From: Pseudomonas bohemica
GTDB taxonomy: Bacteria > Pseudomonadota > Gammaproteobacteria > Pseudomonadales > Pseudomonadaceae
NCBI RefSeq assembly: GCF_002934685.1
Contig: NZ_NKHL01000119.1
Location: forward strand, 237,995 to 301,994
Direction of reading: 5' to 3'
DNA: 64,000 nt
Part shown: positions 24,894 to 33,674 of the stretch, piece by piece
Layout: every line of letters starts with the position of its first letter
How positions within the stretch are numbered: the first letter of the stretch is position 1
Program-made: the position numbers and the translations under genes
Notes under the pieces: generated by a model
Databases searched by the model: none
Told to the model about the DNA's origin: nothing
The model's input: only the letters and a program-made list of their open reading frames with translations

Positions 24894-25030
24894 AACCGAT
24901 CACTCCAGAGAAAGGCCATTGGTGGCCCGTTGCAGTTATGAGCGTTGGCCGATTGAAAGAGTTCGATCGAAAGATGGCGATGGGGCATTACCCGGTTTGC
25001 TCATGATTGATGAATGGTTTGCGGCTACTG

Positions 25031-25122
25031 TGTGCAGGAGCACGCTTTCCCGCGAAGCTCGGGTGCCTCCAATGCATCTCGATCCCCAGCTGAATTTTCG
25101 CAGGCGAGTGCGCTCCTACCGG
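25031..25122. repeat. REP pair (inverted, diverged)
   Basis: TGTGCAGGAGCACGCTTTCCCGC and TTTTCGCAGGCGAGTGCGCTCCTAC are degenerate inverted arms upstream of the lipase gene. Confidence 0.6.
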
Positions 25123-25150
25123 GGATGAACACACAGGGATTTAGCGGCTC

Positions 25151-26041
25151 ATGACGCAAGAACAAGCCACGCGTTACCCGATCGTGCTGGTGCCGGGGTT
25201 GTTGGGGTTCGTCAAGCTGGTGGTCTATCCCTACTGGTACGGCATCGTTCCAGCCCTGCGTAGCGGCGGGGCGACGGTGATTCCGGTGATGGTGTCGGCG
25301 GTGAACTCCTCTGAGATTCGCGGCGAGCAATTGCTGGCGCGGGTTCAGGAGATCCTCAAGGAAACCGGCGCGGCCAAGGTCAATCTGATCGGCCACAGCC
25401 AAGGCGCCCTGACCATCCGCTACGTCGCTGGCGTGCGCCCGGACCTGGTGGCGTCCGTCACCTCGGTGGCCGGTCCCAATCATGGTTCGGAATTGGCCGA
25501 CCATCTCGAAGAGCATTTTGCGCAGAGCACGGTACGCGGTCGCCTGGTCAATGCCGCGATTCGCCTGACCACGCTGATCCTTGCGGCACTCGACACCGGC
25601 TATCGCGGCACCCGCCTGCCAACCGACGTCGACGCCGCGCACCACTCGCTGACCACTAGCGGCGTCGCCCGATTCAACAGGCTTTTCCCACAAGGCCTGC
25701 CGGAAACCTGGGGTGGGCAGGGGGCGGAACTGGTCAATGGCGTGCGCTATTACTCTTGGTCCGGCACCTTGCAACCGGGGCGCACGGACCGCGGAATGAA
25801 CCGCTTCGATACCACTAATCTCACTTGCCGAATATTTGCTCGCACGTTCACGAAAGAGCGAGGTCAATCTGATGGCATGGTCGGGCGATACAGTTCGCAT
25901 CTGGGCACGGTCATCGGTGACGACTACCCGCTCGACCATTTCGATATCGTCAACCAGCACCTGGGTCTGGTGGGCAAGGGGGCCAATCCCGTGGGGTTGT
26001 TTCTCGAGCACGCCGCGCGCCTCAAAGCCGCCGGCCTTTGA
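25151..26041 (+). CDS. triacylglycerol lipase, family I type
   Basis: An alpha/beta-hydrolase of 296 residues resembling Pseudomonas family I.1 lipases. The oxyanion segment YPIVLVPGLLGF is near the N-terminus, the nucleophile is Ser83 in GHSQG, and candidate Asp and His lie in the second half (for example DHFDIVNQHLG). No signal peptide and no lipase-specific foldase gene follow, unlike secreted LipA/Lif pairs. This would fit an intracellular or foldase-independent enzyme similar to P. fragi-type lipases. A 77-residue gene follows 59 bases later. Confidence 0.85.
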   Translation: MTQEQATRYPIVLVPGLLGFVKLVVYPYWYGIVPALRSGGATVIPVMVSAVNSSEIRGEQLLARVQEILKETGAAKVNLIGHSQGALTIRYVAGVRPDLVASVTSVAGPNHGSELADHLEEHFAQSTVRGRLVNAAIRLTTLILAALDTGYRGTRLPTDVDAAHHSLTTSGVARFNRLFPQGLPETWGGQGAELVNGVRYYSWSGTLQPGRTDRGMNRFDTTNLTCRIFARTFTKERGQSDGMVGRYSSHLGTVIGDDYPLDHFDIVNQHLGLVGKGANPVGLFLEHAARLKAAGL

Positions 26042-26100
26042 TTTTATGAGCCGTATTTCGTGATCAGTCGACCCACGCGGGTCATTAAGGAAACAGTGCG

Positions 26101-26334
26101 ATGAACGATAAAGAGCTGTATGAAATCGAGTACACCCTTGCCGGTGAACATCATGTCGATGTGATCGAAGATCTGGATGTACCGATCATCGAAGTGGTCC
26201 ACGAGTTGGCGCTCAAGCATCACGTCGCGGTGGATGACGATCCGCTCGATGCCGGCAATCCACACGTCGATCTGCCCCATGTGGCGGGGATCACCGACGT
26301 GTCGATCCATAGCGCCGAAGACCGCGAGGCCTGA
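26101..26334 (+). CDS. small acidic protein of unknown function
   Basis: A 77-residue protein starting at ATG 26101 after TAAGGA. It is strongly acidic (many Asp and Glu) with several His, no signal peptide and no known motif. It is co-directional with the lipase and may share its transcript. Its stop is five bases from the end of the convergent EamA gene. Function unknown. Confidence 0.7.
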   Translation: MNDKELYEIEYTLAGEHHVDVIEDLDVPIIEVVHELALKHHVAVDDDPLDAGNPHVDLPHVAGITDVSIHSAEDREA

Positions 26335-26338
26335 AGTT

Positions 26339-27223
26339 TTACTGGATCGCGGCCTTGTGCAGCGGGGTGGTCCAGCGTTCCGCCAGGATCACGCCGCCTA
26401 GTGTGAGCGCGCCGCCGATGAAATGGTAAGCCGCCAGTTGTTCGCCCAATGCCAGGGCTGCGACCAGCGCCGTGAGAATCGGCACCAGATTGAAAAACAG
26501 CGTCGTGCGGCTCGGGCCGAGAATGCCGATAGCTTTCATCCAGAGCAGCGGCGCGATCATCGACGTCGGGATGCAGGCATAGAGCACCAGCGGAATGTTG
26601 CCGGTATTGAGCCCGGTTTTGGGTGACAGCAGGAACAACGGGAACAGCGCGATGATCGCCACCAGCACCTGCAGATACAGCAATTGCAGCGGCGGCATGC
26701 GCAGCTGCCATTTCTTCAGCAGCGTGGTATAGGTCGCATAGGCCAGCGTCGCCACCAACATCATCAGATCACCCAGATTGACCCCATGGGCCACGAGCAC
26801 CGCCCAACTGCCTTGCGACACCACCAACAGCACTCCTGCGAATGACACCAGCGCGCCCACCAGTGCGCCGGCGGTGAGCGCCGTACCGAGACTCGCGATC
26901 GACATGCCCAGGGTCATGACTGGCACCAATGACAGGATGATGCCCATGTTGGTCGCCGTGGTGATGTTTGCCGCGTAATACGCAAGGCTCTGATAGATCG
27001 CCATGCCGAGCACGCCCAATACCGCGATTTTGCCGATGATGGGTTTGATCGCCGCGCGATTGCGTATTACCGGACCCAGCAGAAACGGCGTGAACAGCAG
27101 CCCCGCCAGCAACCAGCGATAGAAACCGATCTCGGCCGGGAAGATGCGTCCAGCGGCGGCTTTGGTGATGACGTTGTTGCCCGCCCAGATCATCACGGTG
27201 AGCAGGGGATAGAGGTATTGCAT
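26339..27223 (-). CDS. EamA/DMT-superfamily transporter
   Basis: About 294 residues with ten hydrophobic segments arranged as two EamA repeats, typical of drug/metabolite exporters such as RhaT/YdcZ relatives. It starts MQYLYPLLTVMIWAGNNVITK, with GFYRWLLAGLLF in the first repeat and GPSRTTLFFNLVPILTAL in the second, both family signatures. The start at 27223 is the one that begins directly at helix 1; an ATG 10 codons earlier is possible. Substrate unknown. Confidence 0.85.
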   Translation of the reverse strand: MQYLYPLLTVMIWAGNNVITKAAAGRIFPAEIGFYRWLLAGLLFTPFLLGPVIRNRAAIKPIIGKIAVLGVLGMAIYQSLAYYAANITTATNMGIILSLVPVMTLGMSIASLGTALTAGALVGALVSFAGVLLVVSQGSWAVLVAHGVNLGDLMMLVATLAYATYTTLLKKWQLRMPPLQLLYLQVLVAIIALFPLFLLSPKTGLNTGNIPLVLYACIPTSMIAPLLWMKAIGILGPSRTTLFFNLVPILTALVAALALGEQLAAYHFIGGALTLGGVILAERWTTPLHKAAIQ

Positions 27224-27373
27224 GGCAGAACCGGCAGTAGAGTGAGGCGCCATTATCGGCCTGTCAGATTCGGCGTCTACCTTGTCTGGAATTTTCTCGG
27301 AAATATGTCGCAACATTCTTTGACTACACTGCCTTCAATGCTGCGCGAATCGCGGCGTCCCTGGAGAAAGTCG

Positions 27374-27664
27374 ATGAAGATGCTGCGTGTTCCCCTATTG
27401 GTCATGGGCTTGTTGATGTGCGCTCAAGGTTTCGCCGCCACGGCACAACAGAACAAGATGACCACTTGCAACGCCGATGCGTCGGCCAAATCACTCAAGG
27501 GCGATGATCGCAAAGCGTTCATGAGCACCTGCCTGAAAGCCGCGCCAGCGCCTGCCGCCACCCAGCAGGAAAAGATGAAAACCTGCAATGCGACCGCCAG
27601 TTCTCAGTCGCTCAAAGGCGATGCGCGCAAGACGTTCATGAGCGATTGCCTGAAGAAAAAATGA
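27374..27664 (+). CDS. psiF: PsiF repeat protein
   Basis: A 96-residue exported protein: signal peptide ending QGFA, then two PsiF repeats, each with Lys-Met-x-Thr-Cys-Asn, the SLKGD(D/A)RK motif and F-M-S-x-C-L-K. PsiF is phosphate-starvation inducible in E. coli; its function is unknown. ATG 27374 follows CTGGAG. Upstream there is a single CTGTCAG half-site but no full Pho box, so phosphate control is not supported by sequence here. Confidence 0.9.
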   Translation: MKMLRVPLLVMGLLMCAQGFAATAQQNKMTTCNADASAKSLKGDDRKAFMSTCLKAAPAPAATQQEKMKTCNATASSQSLKGDARKTFMSDCLKKK

Positions 27665-27688
27665 AGCCTCAATAACTGCCCCCCAAAC

Positions 27689-27758
27689 CTGTAGCAGCAC
27701 GGCCTGGCAGCGGTGGCGATCCTGACGACGCCACCGCCGCCAGGCCGTGCTGCTACAG
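27689..27758. repeat. long near-perfect hairpin (type-B REP)
   Basis: Two 30-base arms (27689-27718 and 27729-27758) pair at 29 of 30 positions around a 10-base loop. Each begins CTGTAGCAGCACGGCCTGGC. It follows psiF by 24 bases and could stop transcription or protect the psiF mRNA 3' end, though no T run follows. Confidence 0.85.
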
Positions 27759-27868
27759 ATGGGGGCTGCGCGCTGCGATAAGCGACTAACGACACTTTTC
27801 GACGCTGGTTCTCATCAGGGAACGCTGGCAGACTGCCCATCTTTTCAAGCCGCTCGTTTTGAGGCTGT

Positions 27869-28879
27869 ATGCCAACGTTTTCGCCGCGTCATGTGTACCT
27901 GGCCAGCTGCATTCTTGTGTTCGGTGGTCTGTTGCTGGTGTTACCGCTCAATCTGCTGCCCAGTCTGCTCGCTGGCCTGTTGGTCTATGAACTGGTGGAC
28001 ATGCTTACTCCGCAACTGCAACGGCTGATTGCCGGCGAGCGCGCGCGCTGGCTGGCGGTGGCGTTGCTCGGCACGCTGGTGGTCAGCGTGCTCGCGTTGT
28101 TGTTTGCCGGCGCGATCAGTTTCCTATTGCATGAGGCCGAGAATCCCGGCGCATCGCTGGATAAATTCATGATCCTGGTGGACCGCGCACGAGGGCAGCT
28201 GCCGCCGTTCATCGACGGTTATCTGCCGGCCAGTGCCACTGAATTTCAGGTGTCACTCAGCGCCTGGCTGACCAAACACATCGGCGAGCTGCAATTGCTG
28301 GGCAAGGGCGCGGCGCATATGTTCGTGACCCTGCTGATCGGCATGGTGCTCGGGGCGATCATCGCGCTGCAACGCATTCCCGATGTCACCAAACGCAAAC
28401 CGCTGGCTGCAGCGTTGTTCGAGCGTCTGCATCTGCTGAGTCAGGCGTTTCGCAATATCGTTTTCGCGCAGATCAAGATTTCCCTGCTGAACACGGCGTT
28501 CACCTCGATCTTCCTCGCCGTGATCCTGCCGTTGTGCGGCGTGCACCTGCCGCTGACCAAGACCCTGATCGTTTTGACCTTCCTCTTGGGCTTGCTGCCG
28601 GTGGTGGGCAACCTGATGTCCAACACGCTGATCTTCATCGTCGGTATGTCGCTGTCGATCTGGGTAGCCATGGCGGCACTGGGTTATCTGATCGTGATCC
28701 ACAAAGTCGAGTATTTCCTCAACGCGCGCATCGTTGGCGGGCAGATCAGTGCCAAGTCGTGGGAATTGCTGCTGGCGATGCTGATATTCGAAGCCGCATT
28801 CGGTTTGCCCGGCGTGGTGGCGGGGCCGATTTATTACGCGTATCTGAAGAGCGAGCTGCGCAGGGTTGAGTTGGTGTGA
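27869..28879 (+). CDS. AI-2E family transporter (PerM-like permease)
   Basis: A 336-residue membrane protein with about seven to eight helices and a conserved central region (RIPDVTKRKPLAAALFERLH, IKISLLNTAFTSIFLAVILP) of the UPF0118/AI-2E transporter family. The name comes from TqsA, which exports the AI-2 signal; others transport sodium/protons or have unknown substrates. No quorum gene lies nearby, so no substrate is assigned. Confidence 0.87.
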   Translation: MPTFSPRHVYLASCILVFGGLLLVLPLNLLPSLLAGLLVYELVDMLTPQLQRLIAGERARWLAVALLGTLVVSVLALLFAGAISFLLHEAENPGASLDKFMILVDRARGQLPPFIDGYLPASATEFQVSLSAWLTKHIGELQLLGKGAAHMFVTLLIGMVLGAIIALQRIPDVTKRKPLAAALFERLHLLSQAFRNIVFAQIKISLLNTAFTSIFLAVILPLCGVHLPLTKTLIVLTFLLGLLPVVGNLMSNTLIFIVGMSLSIWVAMAALGYLIVIHKVEYFLNARIVGGQISAKSWELLLAMLIFEAAFGLPGVVAGPIYYAYLKSELRRVELV

Positions 28880-28890
28880 TGTGACGCCCT

Positions 28891-28955
28891 TGTAGCCGTC
28901 TGGCTTGCCGGCGGCGAGTTCAAGGGCTCCACCGCACGCAAGCCGGACGCTACAG
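28891..28955. repeat. type-B REP
   Basis: TGTAGCCGTCTGGCTTGCCGG and GCACGCAAGCCGGACGCTACA are inverted arms between the convergent AI-2E-type and yegD genes. Confidence 0.7.
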
Positions 28956-28993
28956 GGTTTGTGCTGGGCTGTGAAAGCCGAGTCAGTCGGCCC

Positions 28994-30259
28994 TCAGCCG
29001 TAGCGCTTCTTCGCCTCGATCGCCAAGCCACTGCCGATGCTGCCGAAGATGTTTCCTTCCACATGCCGCGCCTTGGGCAGCATGGCCGCAACACTGTTGC
29101 GCAGGGCGGGGATGCCGCTGGAACCGCCAGTGAAGAACACCGTGTCCACGTCCGTCACGCCCAGCCCTGCGTCATCCAGCAGGCGAGTCACGCTCTCACG
29201 CACACGCTCCAGCAACGCGTCGATCGACGATTCGAACAGTTCGCGAGTCAGGTCGACGCTCAGTCCCGCTTCGACGCGATCCATCGGCACCACGCGGTTT
29301 TTGGCGTGAGTCAGCTGAATCTTGGTCTCTTCCACTTCCATCGCCAGCCAGTGCCCGGCGCGCTGTTCGATCAGCTTGAACAGGCGGTCGATGCCCAATG
29401 TGTCTTCGATGTCGTAGCGCATGCTGCCCAGCGCCAGTTGCGACTTCTGTGAATACACCGAGTTGATGGTGTGCCAGGTCGCCAGGTTCATGTGCGTGCT
29501 GGTGGGCATGTAGGCGCCGCTTTTCATGCGGCTGCCATAGCCGAACAGCGGCATCACGCCTTGCAGGCTGAGCTGTTTGTCGAAATCGGTACCGCCGATG
29601 TGCACGCCGCCGGTGGCGAGAATGTCGCTTTGGCGGCCATCGACCAAACGCCGTTGCGGCGACAGGCGCACCAGCGAGAAGTCCGACGTACCGCCGCCGA
29701 TGTCGACGATCAGCACCAGTTCTTCACGCTCCAGCGTGGACTCGTAATCGAAGGCCGCGGCAATCGGCTCGAACTGGAACGAGACCTCCTTGAAGCCAAT
29801 CTTGCGCGCGACTTCGGCCAGAGTGTCTTCGGCTTCCTGATCGGCGGCAGCGTCGTCATCGACGAAATGCACCGGACGGCCCAGCACCACCTGCTCGAAC
29901 GACTGCCCGGCCGCGGCTTCGGCGCGTTTTTTCAGCTCGCCGATGAACAGCCCCAACAGGTCCTTGAAGGGCATGGCCGTGCCCAGCACGCTGGTGTCGT
30001 GCTTGATCAGCTTGGAGCCCAGCAAACTCTTGAGCGAGCGCATCAGCCGGCCTTCATAGCCTTCCAGATACTCGTGCAGCGCCAGACGGCCGTAGACCGG
30101 GCGACGCTCTTCCATATTGAAGAAGACCACCGAGGGCAGGGTGATCTTGTCGTCCTCCAGCTTGATCAGCGTTTCCGTTCCGGGGCGCAGCCAGCCGACC
30201 GTGGAGTTGGAGGTGCCGAAATCGATGCCCACGGCACGGGCTGGAGATGGAGTGCTCAT
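28994..30259 (-). CDS. yegD: Hsp70-family chaperone YegD
   Basis: A 421-residue Hsp70/actin-fold ATPase lacking the C-terminal substrate-binding domain of DnaK. Nucleotide motifs are DFGTSNS (about 13-19), VDIGGGTSDFS and FFTGGSSGIP. YegD proteins are atypical Hsp70s of unclear client range. It is divergent from cbpA across about 295 bases, placing chaperone and J-protein genes side by side, which suggests but does not prove joint action. Confidence 0.9.
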   Translation of the reverse strand: MSTPSPARAVGIDFGTSNSTVGWLRPGTETLIKLEDDKITLPSVVFFNMEERRPVYGRLALHEYLEGYEGRLMRSLKSLLGSKLIKHDTSVLGTAMPFKDLLGLFIGELKKRAEAAAGQSFEQVVLGRPVHFVDDDAAADQEAEDTLAEVARKIGFKEVSFQFEPIAAAFDYESTLEREELVLIVDIGGGTSDFSLVRLSPQRRLVDGRQSDILATGGVHIGGTDFDKQLSLQGVMPLFGYGSRMKSGAYMPTSTHMNLATWHTINSVYSQKSQLALGSMRYDIEDTLGIDRLFKLIEQRAGHWLAMEVEETKIQLTHAKNRVVPMDRVEAGLSVDLTRELFESSIDALLERVRESVTRLLDDAGLGVTDVDTVFFTGGSSGIPALRNSVAAMLPKARHVEGNIFGSIGSGLAIEAKKRYG

Positions 30260-30369
30260 GTTTTACGTTCCGGTCAAAAAAACGGCCGCGCAGTGTATGC
30301 GACTGCGCCGGGAATTCGTAGCGCGTCGCGTCGTTTTTCTGCCGATAGGCGTCTATTTCACGGCTGTAC

Positions 30370-30398
30370 CTTGAATCAAGGCGTAACACACCCAATCT
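30370..30398 (+). promoter_or_regulatory. sigma-32 (heat-shock)-type promoter before cbpA
   Basis: CTTGAAT-N14-CCCAATCT matches the RpoH consensus CTTGAAA-N11-16-CCCCATNT with one mismatch in each element. Transcription would start near 30405, about 150 bases before the cbpA ATG. A chance match is possible. Confidence 0.45.
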
Positions 30399-30554
30399 TG
30401 CAGGAAACTCTCATTGCATACGGCCGGTTTGGACCCTGTTTCAAGCGCGTGAAGCTGTGTGCCGATAACCTTGCAACATTCAGCGCAGTCGACGTTCTCA
30501 TCTGATAACGCGGTACGCAACTGAGCTGGATAATCCGGAATGGGTGACCGTTAG

Positions 30555-31517
30555 ATGGACTTCAAAGACTATTACAAGATCCTTGGCGTAGAGCCGACGG
30601 CGGACGATAAGACGATCAAGACCGCCTATCGCAAGCTCGCGCGCAAGTATCACCCCGATGTCAGCAAAGAGCCTGACGCGGAAGACAAATTCAAAGAGGC
30701 GTCCGAGGCCTATGAAGCGCTGAGCGACCCGGAAAAGCGCGCCGAGTACGACGACCTCCGCAAATATGGCCAGCAGGGCCGTTTCCAGCCGCCTCCGGGT
30801 TGGCAGGGGCGTGGTGGCGCGGGCGCGGGGCCGGGTTTCGGTGGTGGCGGCGGCTTCGAGGGCGGGGATTTTTCTGATTTCTTCAGTTCGATTTTCGGCA
30901 ATCGTGGTGGTCAACAGGGCGGACGTGCGCATAGCACGGGTCGTCGAGGGCAGGATGTGGAAATGGAACTGGCGATTTTCCTCGAGGAAACCCTTTCTAC
31001 CGAATCGAAGAAGATCAGCTTCAAGGTGCCGCAGCACAGCGCCAACGGCCAGCGCATGGCCGACGTCACCAAGACCCTGAACGTGAAGATCCCGGCTGGT
31101 GTCACCGACGGCGAGCGCATTCGCCTCAAGGGGCAAGGCGCGCCGGGCATTGCCGGGGGCGAAAACGGCGACCTGTACCTGATCGTTCGTCTGGCGCCGC
31201 ATCCCAAGTTCGATGTCGAAGGCCATGACCTGATCATTACCGTTCCGTTGGCCCCTTGGGAGGCCGCGTTGGGTGCCAAGGTCGCGGTGCCGACGCTGAC
31301 CGGCAAGATTAACCTGACCATTCGTCCGGACAGTCAGAGCGGGCAGCGATTGCGGGTCAAGGGAAATGGTCTGTTGAACAAGCAGGGCCAGCGTGGCGAT
31401 CTATTCGCGCAGTTGAAGATCGTCATGCCCCAGTCCACCGATGAGGCCACCAAAGCGCTGTGGGAAAAACTGGCCGAGAAGGCCGCTTTCGATCCGAGGG
31501 CTCAATGGAGTAACTGA
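30555..31517 (+). CDS. cbpA: curved DNA-binding J-protein CbpA
   Basis: A 320-residue co-chaperone of DnaK that also binds curved DNA. An N-terminal J domain holds the HPD motif (KYHPDVSKEPDAED), a Gly/Phe-rich linker runs about 75-125 (GGAGAGPGFGGGGG), and two DnaJ C-terminal beta domains follow. There is no zinc-finger, as expected for CbpA. Immediately followed (gap two bases) by cbpM, its partner. Confidence 0.95.
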   Translation: MDFKDYYKILGVEPTADDKTIKTAYRKLARKYHPDVSKEPDAEDKFKEASEAYEALSDPEKRAEYDDLRKYGQQGRFQPPPGWQGRGGAGAGPGFGGGGGFEGGDFSDFFSSIFGNRGGQQGGRAHSTGRRGQDVEMELAIFLEETLSTESKKISFKVPQHSANGQRMADVTKTLNVKIPAGVTDGERIRLKGQGAPGIAGGENGDLYLIVRLAPHPKFDVEGHDLIITVPLAPWEAALGAKVAVPTLTGKINLTIRPDSQSGQRLRVKGNGLLNKQGQRGDLFAQLKIVMPQSTDEATKALWEKLAEKAAFDPRAQWSN

Positions 31518-31519
31518 TC

Positions 31520-31819
31520 ATGAGCAACACCCTGATCGTAGACATGCAGGAATTCTGTCAGGTGGTCGATATGCCGGTCGCCTATGTCATCGAGATCGTC
31601 GAGCACGGCATTGTCGAACCCCAAGGGGTGACGCCGGATGAGTGGTTGTTCGACACCTATTCACTCTCGGTCGCCAAGCGTGCGGCCAAGTTGCATCGCG
31701 ATCTGGCGATGGAGTGGGACGGCGTGGCGCTGGCGCTGAACCTGTTGGACGAGCTTGAGCAGGTGCGAGCCGAGAACCGCATGCTCAAGCAGCGGTTGAG
31801 GCGGTTTGTGGAGGACTGA
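31520..31819 (+). CDS. cbpM: chaperone modulator CbpM
   Basis: A 99-residue protein that binds the J domain of CbpA and inhibits both its co-chaperone and DNA-binding activity in E. coli. Family character includes the MerR-like start (DMQEFCQVVDMPVAYVIEIVEHGIVEP, key residues only) and the coiled C-terminal helix LDELEQVRAENRMLKQR. Translationally close to cbpA. Confidence 0.93.
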   Translation: MSNTLIVDMQEFCQVVDMPVAYVIEIVEHGIVEPQGVTPDEWLFDTYSLSVAKRAAKLHRDLAMEWDGVALALNLLDELEQVRAENRMLKQRLRRFVED

Positions 31820-32021
31820 GGACGCCGCATGCTTGCGTCGGCCCCGAGGGCGTGGGGTTGGCGGCTTGCCCGCGAGCTGCCGGTAACCGGCAGTAAAATC
31901 TTCGCATGCACGGGGTCAGGTTGACGGTGCTGGCTGGATTTGCTGCCGCCGCGCGCCAGATCGCAGGCAAGCCATTTCCTACGGCCTTCGGCCAGAATCA
32001 AAGCGATATCGGCGTTGAGCT

Positions 32022-33155
32022 TCAACCCTTCTTCGGCAACACGACCGTAAACGTGGTCCCATCCCCAAAATTCGATGTCACGGTAACGCTCCCACTATGG
32101 GCATGGACCACTTCCTTGACGATGAACAACCCTAACCCCAGGCTGGTCGATGGATTATGGGTGCCGGCTTTTTCGTTGAGCGAGCGTACCAGTGGATCGA
32201 AAATGCTACCGATCGCTTCCTGTGCGATTGGCTCGCCATCGTTGTGCACCGACAGGCTGACGTGATTTTCGCCTCCGGTCAGCGTCACGCTGATCTTGTG
32301 AGTCGAAGCGCCGTGTTGCAGGGCATTGCCGATCAGGTTTTGTAGCAGTTGATCGATGCGCGCGCGGTCCCATTCGCCCTGGGTATCGCCCGTGGTGGTG
32401 AACACTGGGTCGCAATCAGGGTTGCCGGCGCTCGCGGCATCGATGGCGTCGCGGCAGGCGGTGGTCATTTCCATGGGCTTGCGTTCAATGGGCAAGGCGG
32501 CACCCAGACGACTGCGGACGAACTCCAAAAGGTCACTGACCATGGTCGCCATGTGCCGACCGCTGCTCTTGATGCGTTTGACGTAAGCCATGTCAGCCTC
32601 GCTGAGGCTGGGCTTGCGCATCAGAATCTCGGACGACATGCCGATCACCTGCAGCGGTGCGCGCAGGTCGTGACCCAAAATCGCCAGGAAGATATCCCGC
32701 GAGCGGTTCACCCGGTCGGCGTAAGCGGCGGTGGACTCTGCCAGGGCTTCATCGATGGCCTCGTTGAAACGAATCATGTCGGTGAAATAGCCGATCTCCG
32801 GGGAAGTCAGACTATCTACCCAGAAGCGGATCACCGTCGCGCGCAGATGACGAAATTCGGACGTCATCTGTACCAGATCGAACCCGACGTTATGTCGCAG
32901 CTCACCATGACTGGCGGCAGCTCGATCCAGCATCGGCGTCTTGCCCAGCTCCTCGCCCTGCGCCTTGGCGATCTGTTCGGCCTTGGTCTGCGCGGTGTTC
33001 ATGTCCCGCGCGGCAGCCAGGAGGATGGCCTTGGCGTGATCGCGCAAATCCACACTGTTCATCGAATCCGCAGCAGGGGTCAGTGTGGCGGCGAACTTTT
33101 CCCACTCGTCGACGATACGGTCCACGTTCTGAACGATGAAGTCGGAAAGACGCAT
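32022..33155 (-). CDS. orphan sensor histidine kinase with RsbRD-like sensor
   Basis: A 377-residue soluble kinase. Residues 1-140 form an all-helical N-terminal domain resembling the RsbR/RsbRD co-antagonist type (SDFIVQNVDRIVDEWEKFA). The HisKA domain has phospho-acceptor His162 in ILGHDLRAPLQ, and the HATPase has the N box LIGNALQHG and G box LGLGLFIVKEV. No membrane segment and no receiver gene adjacent, so it is an orphan cytoplasmic sensor. The start is ATG 33155 with AAGG upstream; the upstream TTG is less likely. It is divergent from an uncharacterised 99-residue gene. Confidence 0.85.
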   Translation of the reverse strand: MRLSDFIVQNVDRIVDEWEKFAATLTPAADSMNSVDLRDHAKAILLAAARDMNTAQTKAEQIAKAQGEELGKTPMLDRAAASHGELRHNVGFDLVQMTSEFRHLRATVIRFWVDSLTSPEIGYFTDMIRFNEAIDEALAESTAAYADRVNRSRDIFLAILGHDLRAPLQVIGMSSEILMRKPSLSEADMAYVKRIKSSGRHMATMVSDLLEFVRSRLGAALPIERKPMEMTTACRDAIDAASAGNPDCDPVFTTTGDTQGEWDRARIDQLLQNLIGNALQHGASTHKISVTLTGGENHVSLSVHNDGEPIAQEAIGSIFDPLVRSLNEKAGTHNPSTSLGLGLFIVKEVVHAHSGSVTVTSNFGDGTTFTVVLPKKG

Positions 33156-33241
33156 GAGGAACAACCTTGCTGGCGGGGCGCTGAGTGAAATGTGGCCATC
33201 TTAACGCCATGTTGTGGCAAGAAGAACAACGGATTTGCAGT

Positions 33242-33269
33242 TGTCTACTGTCATTTCTGACAGTAGACA
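33242..33269. promoter_or_regulatory. perfect 12-bp dyad, candidate operator
   Basis: TGTCTACTGTCA (33242-33253) and TGACAGTAGACA (33258-33269) are exact reverse complements around TTTC. The dyad lies between the divergent histidine kinase and the 99-residue gene, 58 bases before the latter's ATG. It could be an operator for a dimeric regulator or an RNA hairpin; no T run follows. Confidence 0.55.
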
Positions 33270-33327
33270 GCAAACGGACACCTCGCCTAACGTTGCCTTT
33301 CATCACTCTTGCTCAAGGAGAGCAATC

Positions 33328-33627
33328 ATGTCGAAAAAGGAGTTGACCAAAGATGACGTCACCGAATATGTCGATCAACAGATCGAACTGCTCACCGAAA
33401 AAATCAATGACGACAAGCATGCTCCCGGCGATCTGAATGACGATGTGTCCAGAGGCAAGCTGGTGGTCTACTCGGCGCTGGCCAAAGGCGTGAAGAAGGA
33501 GAAACTCTCCAACCAGGAGTTGGGCGTTGTAGGGGCGGTTAATGACGTGCTGCAGAACTTGCGGCTGGTTGGAGACAGGACCACGTTGCTTTCACTGATC
33601 GATAATCTGCCTGCGCGAGACAGATAG
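33328..33627 (+). CDS. uncharacterised 99-residue protein
   Basis: ATG 33328 has AAGGAG seven bases upstream, a clear ribosome binding site. The protein is soluble and charged (SKKELTKDDVTEYVDQQIE), predicted mostly helical, with no domain I recognise. It is transcribed away from an orphan kinase and behind the perfect dyad, so it may be controlled with it. Function unknown. Confidence 0.75.
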   Translation: MSKKELTKDDVTEYVDQQIELLTEKINDDKHAPGDLNDDVSRGKLVVYSALAKGVKKEKLSNQELGVVGAVNDVLQNLRLVGDRTTLLSLIDNLPARDR

Positions 33628-33674
33628 CGTTTACGCTTGTCGGCAACCTCAGCCGCCGACAAGCGCTCCAATCC

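Noticed and set aside
27261..27267. CTGTCAG as a Pho box for psiF
   Set aside because: Only one half-site is present; no second repeat at the expected 11-base spacing.
31877..31893. CTGCCGGT-A-ACCGGCAG as a terminator after cbpM
   Set aside because: The palindrome is perfect, but a one-base loop cannot form at full stem length and only AAAA, not a T run, follows on the plus strand.
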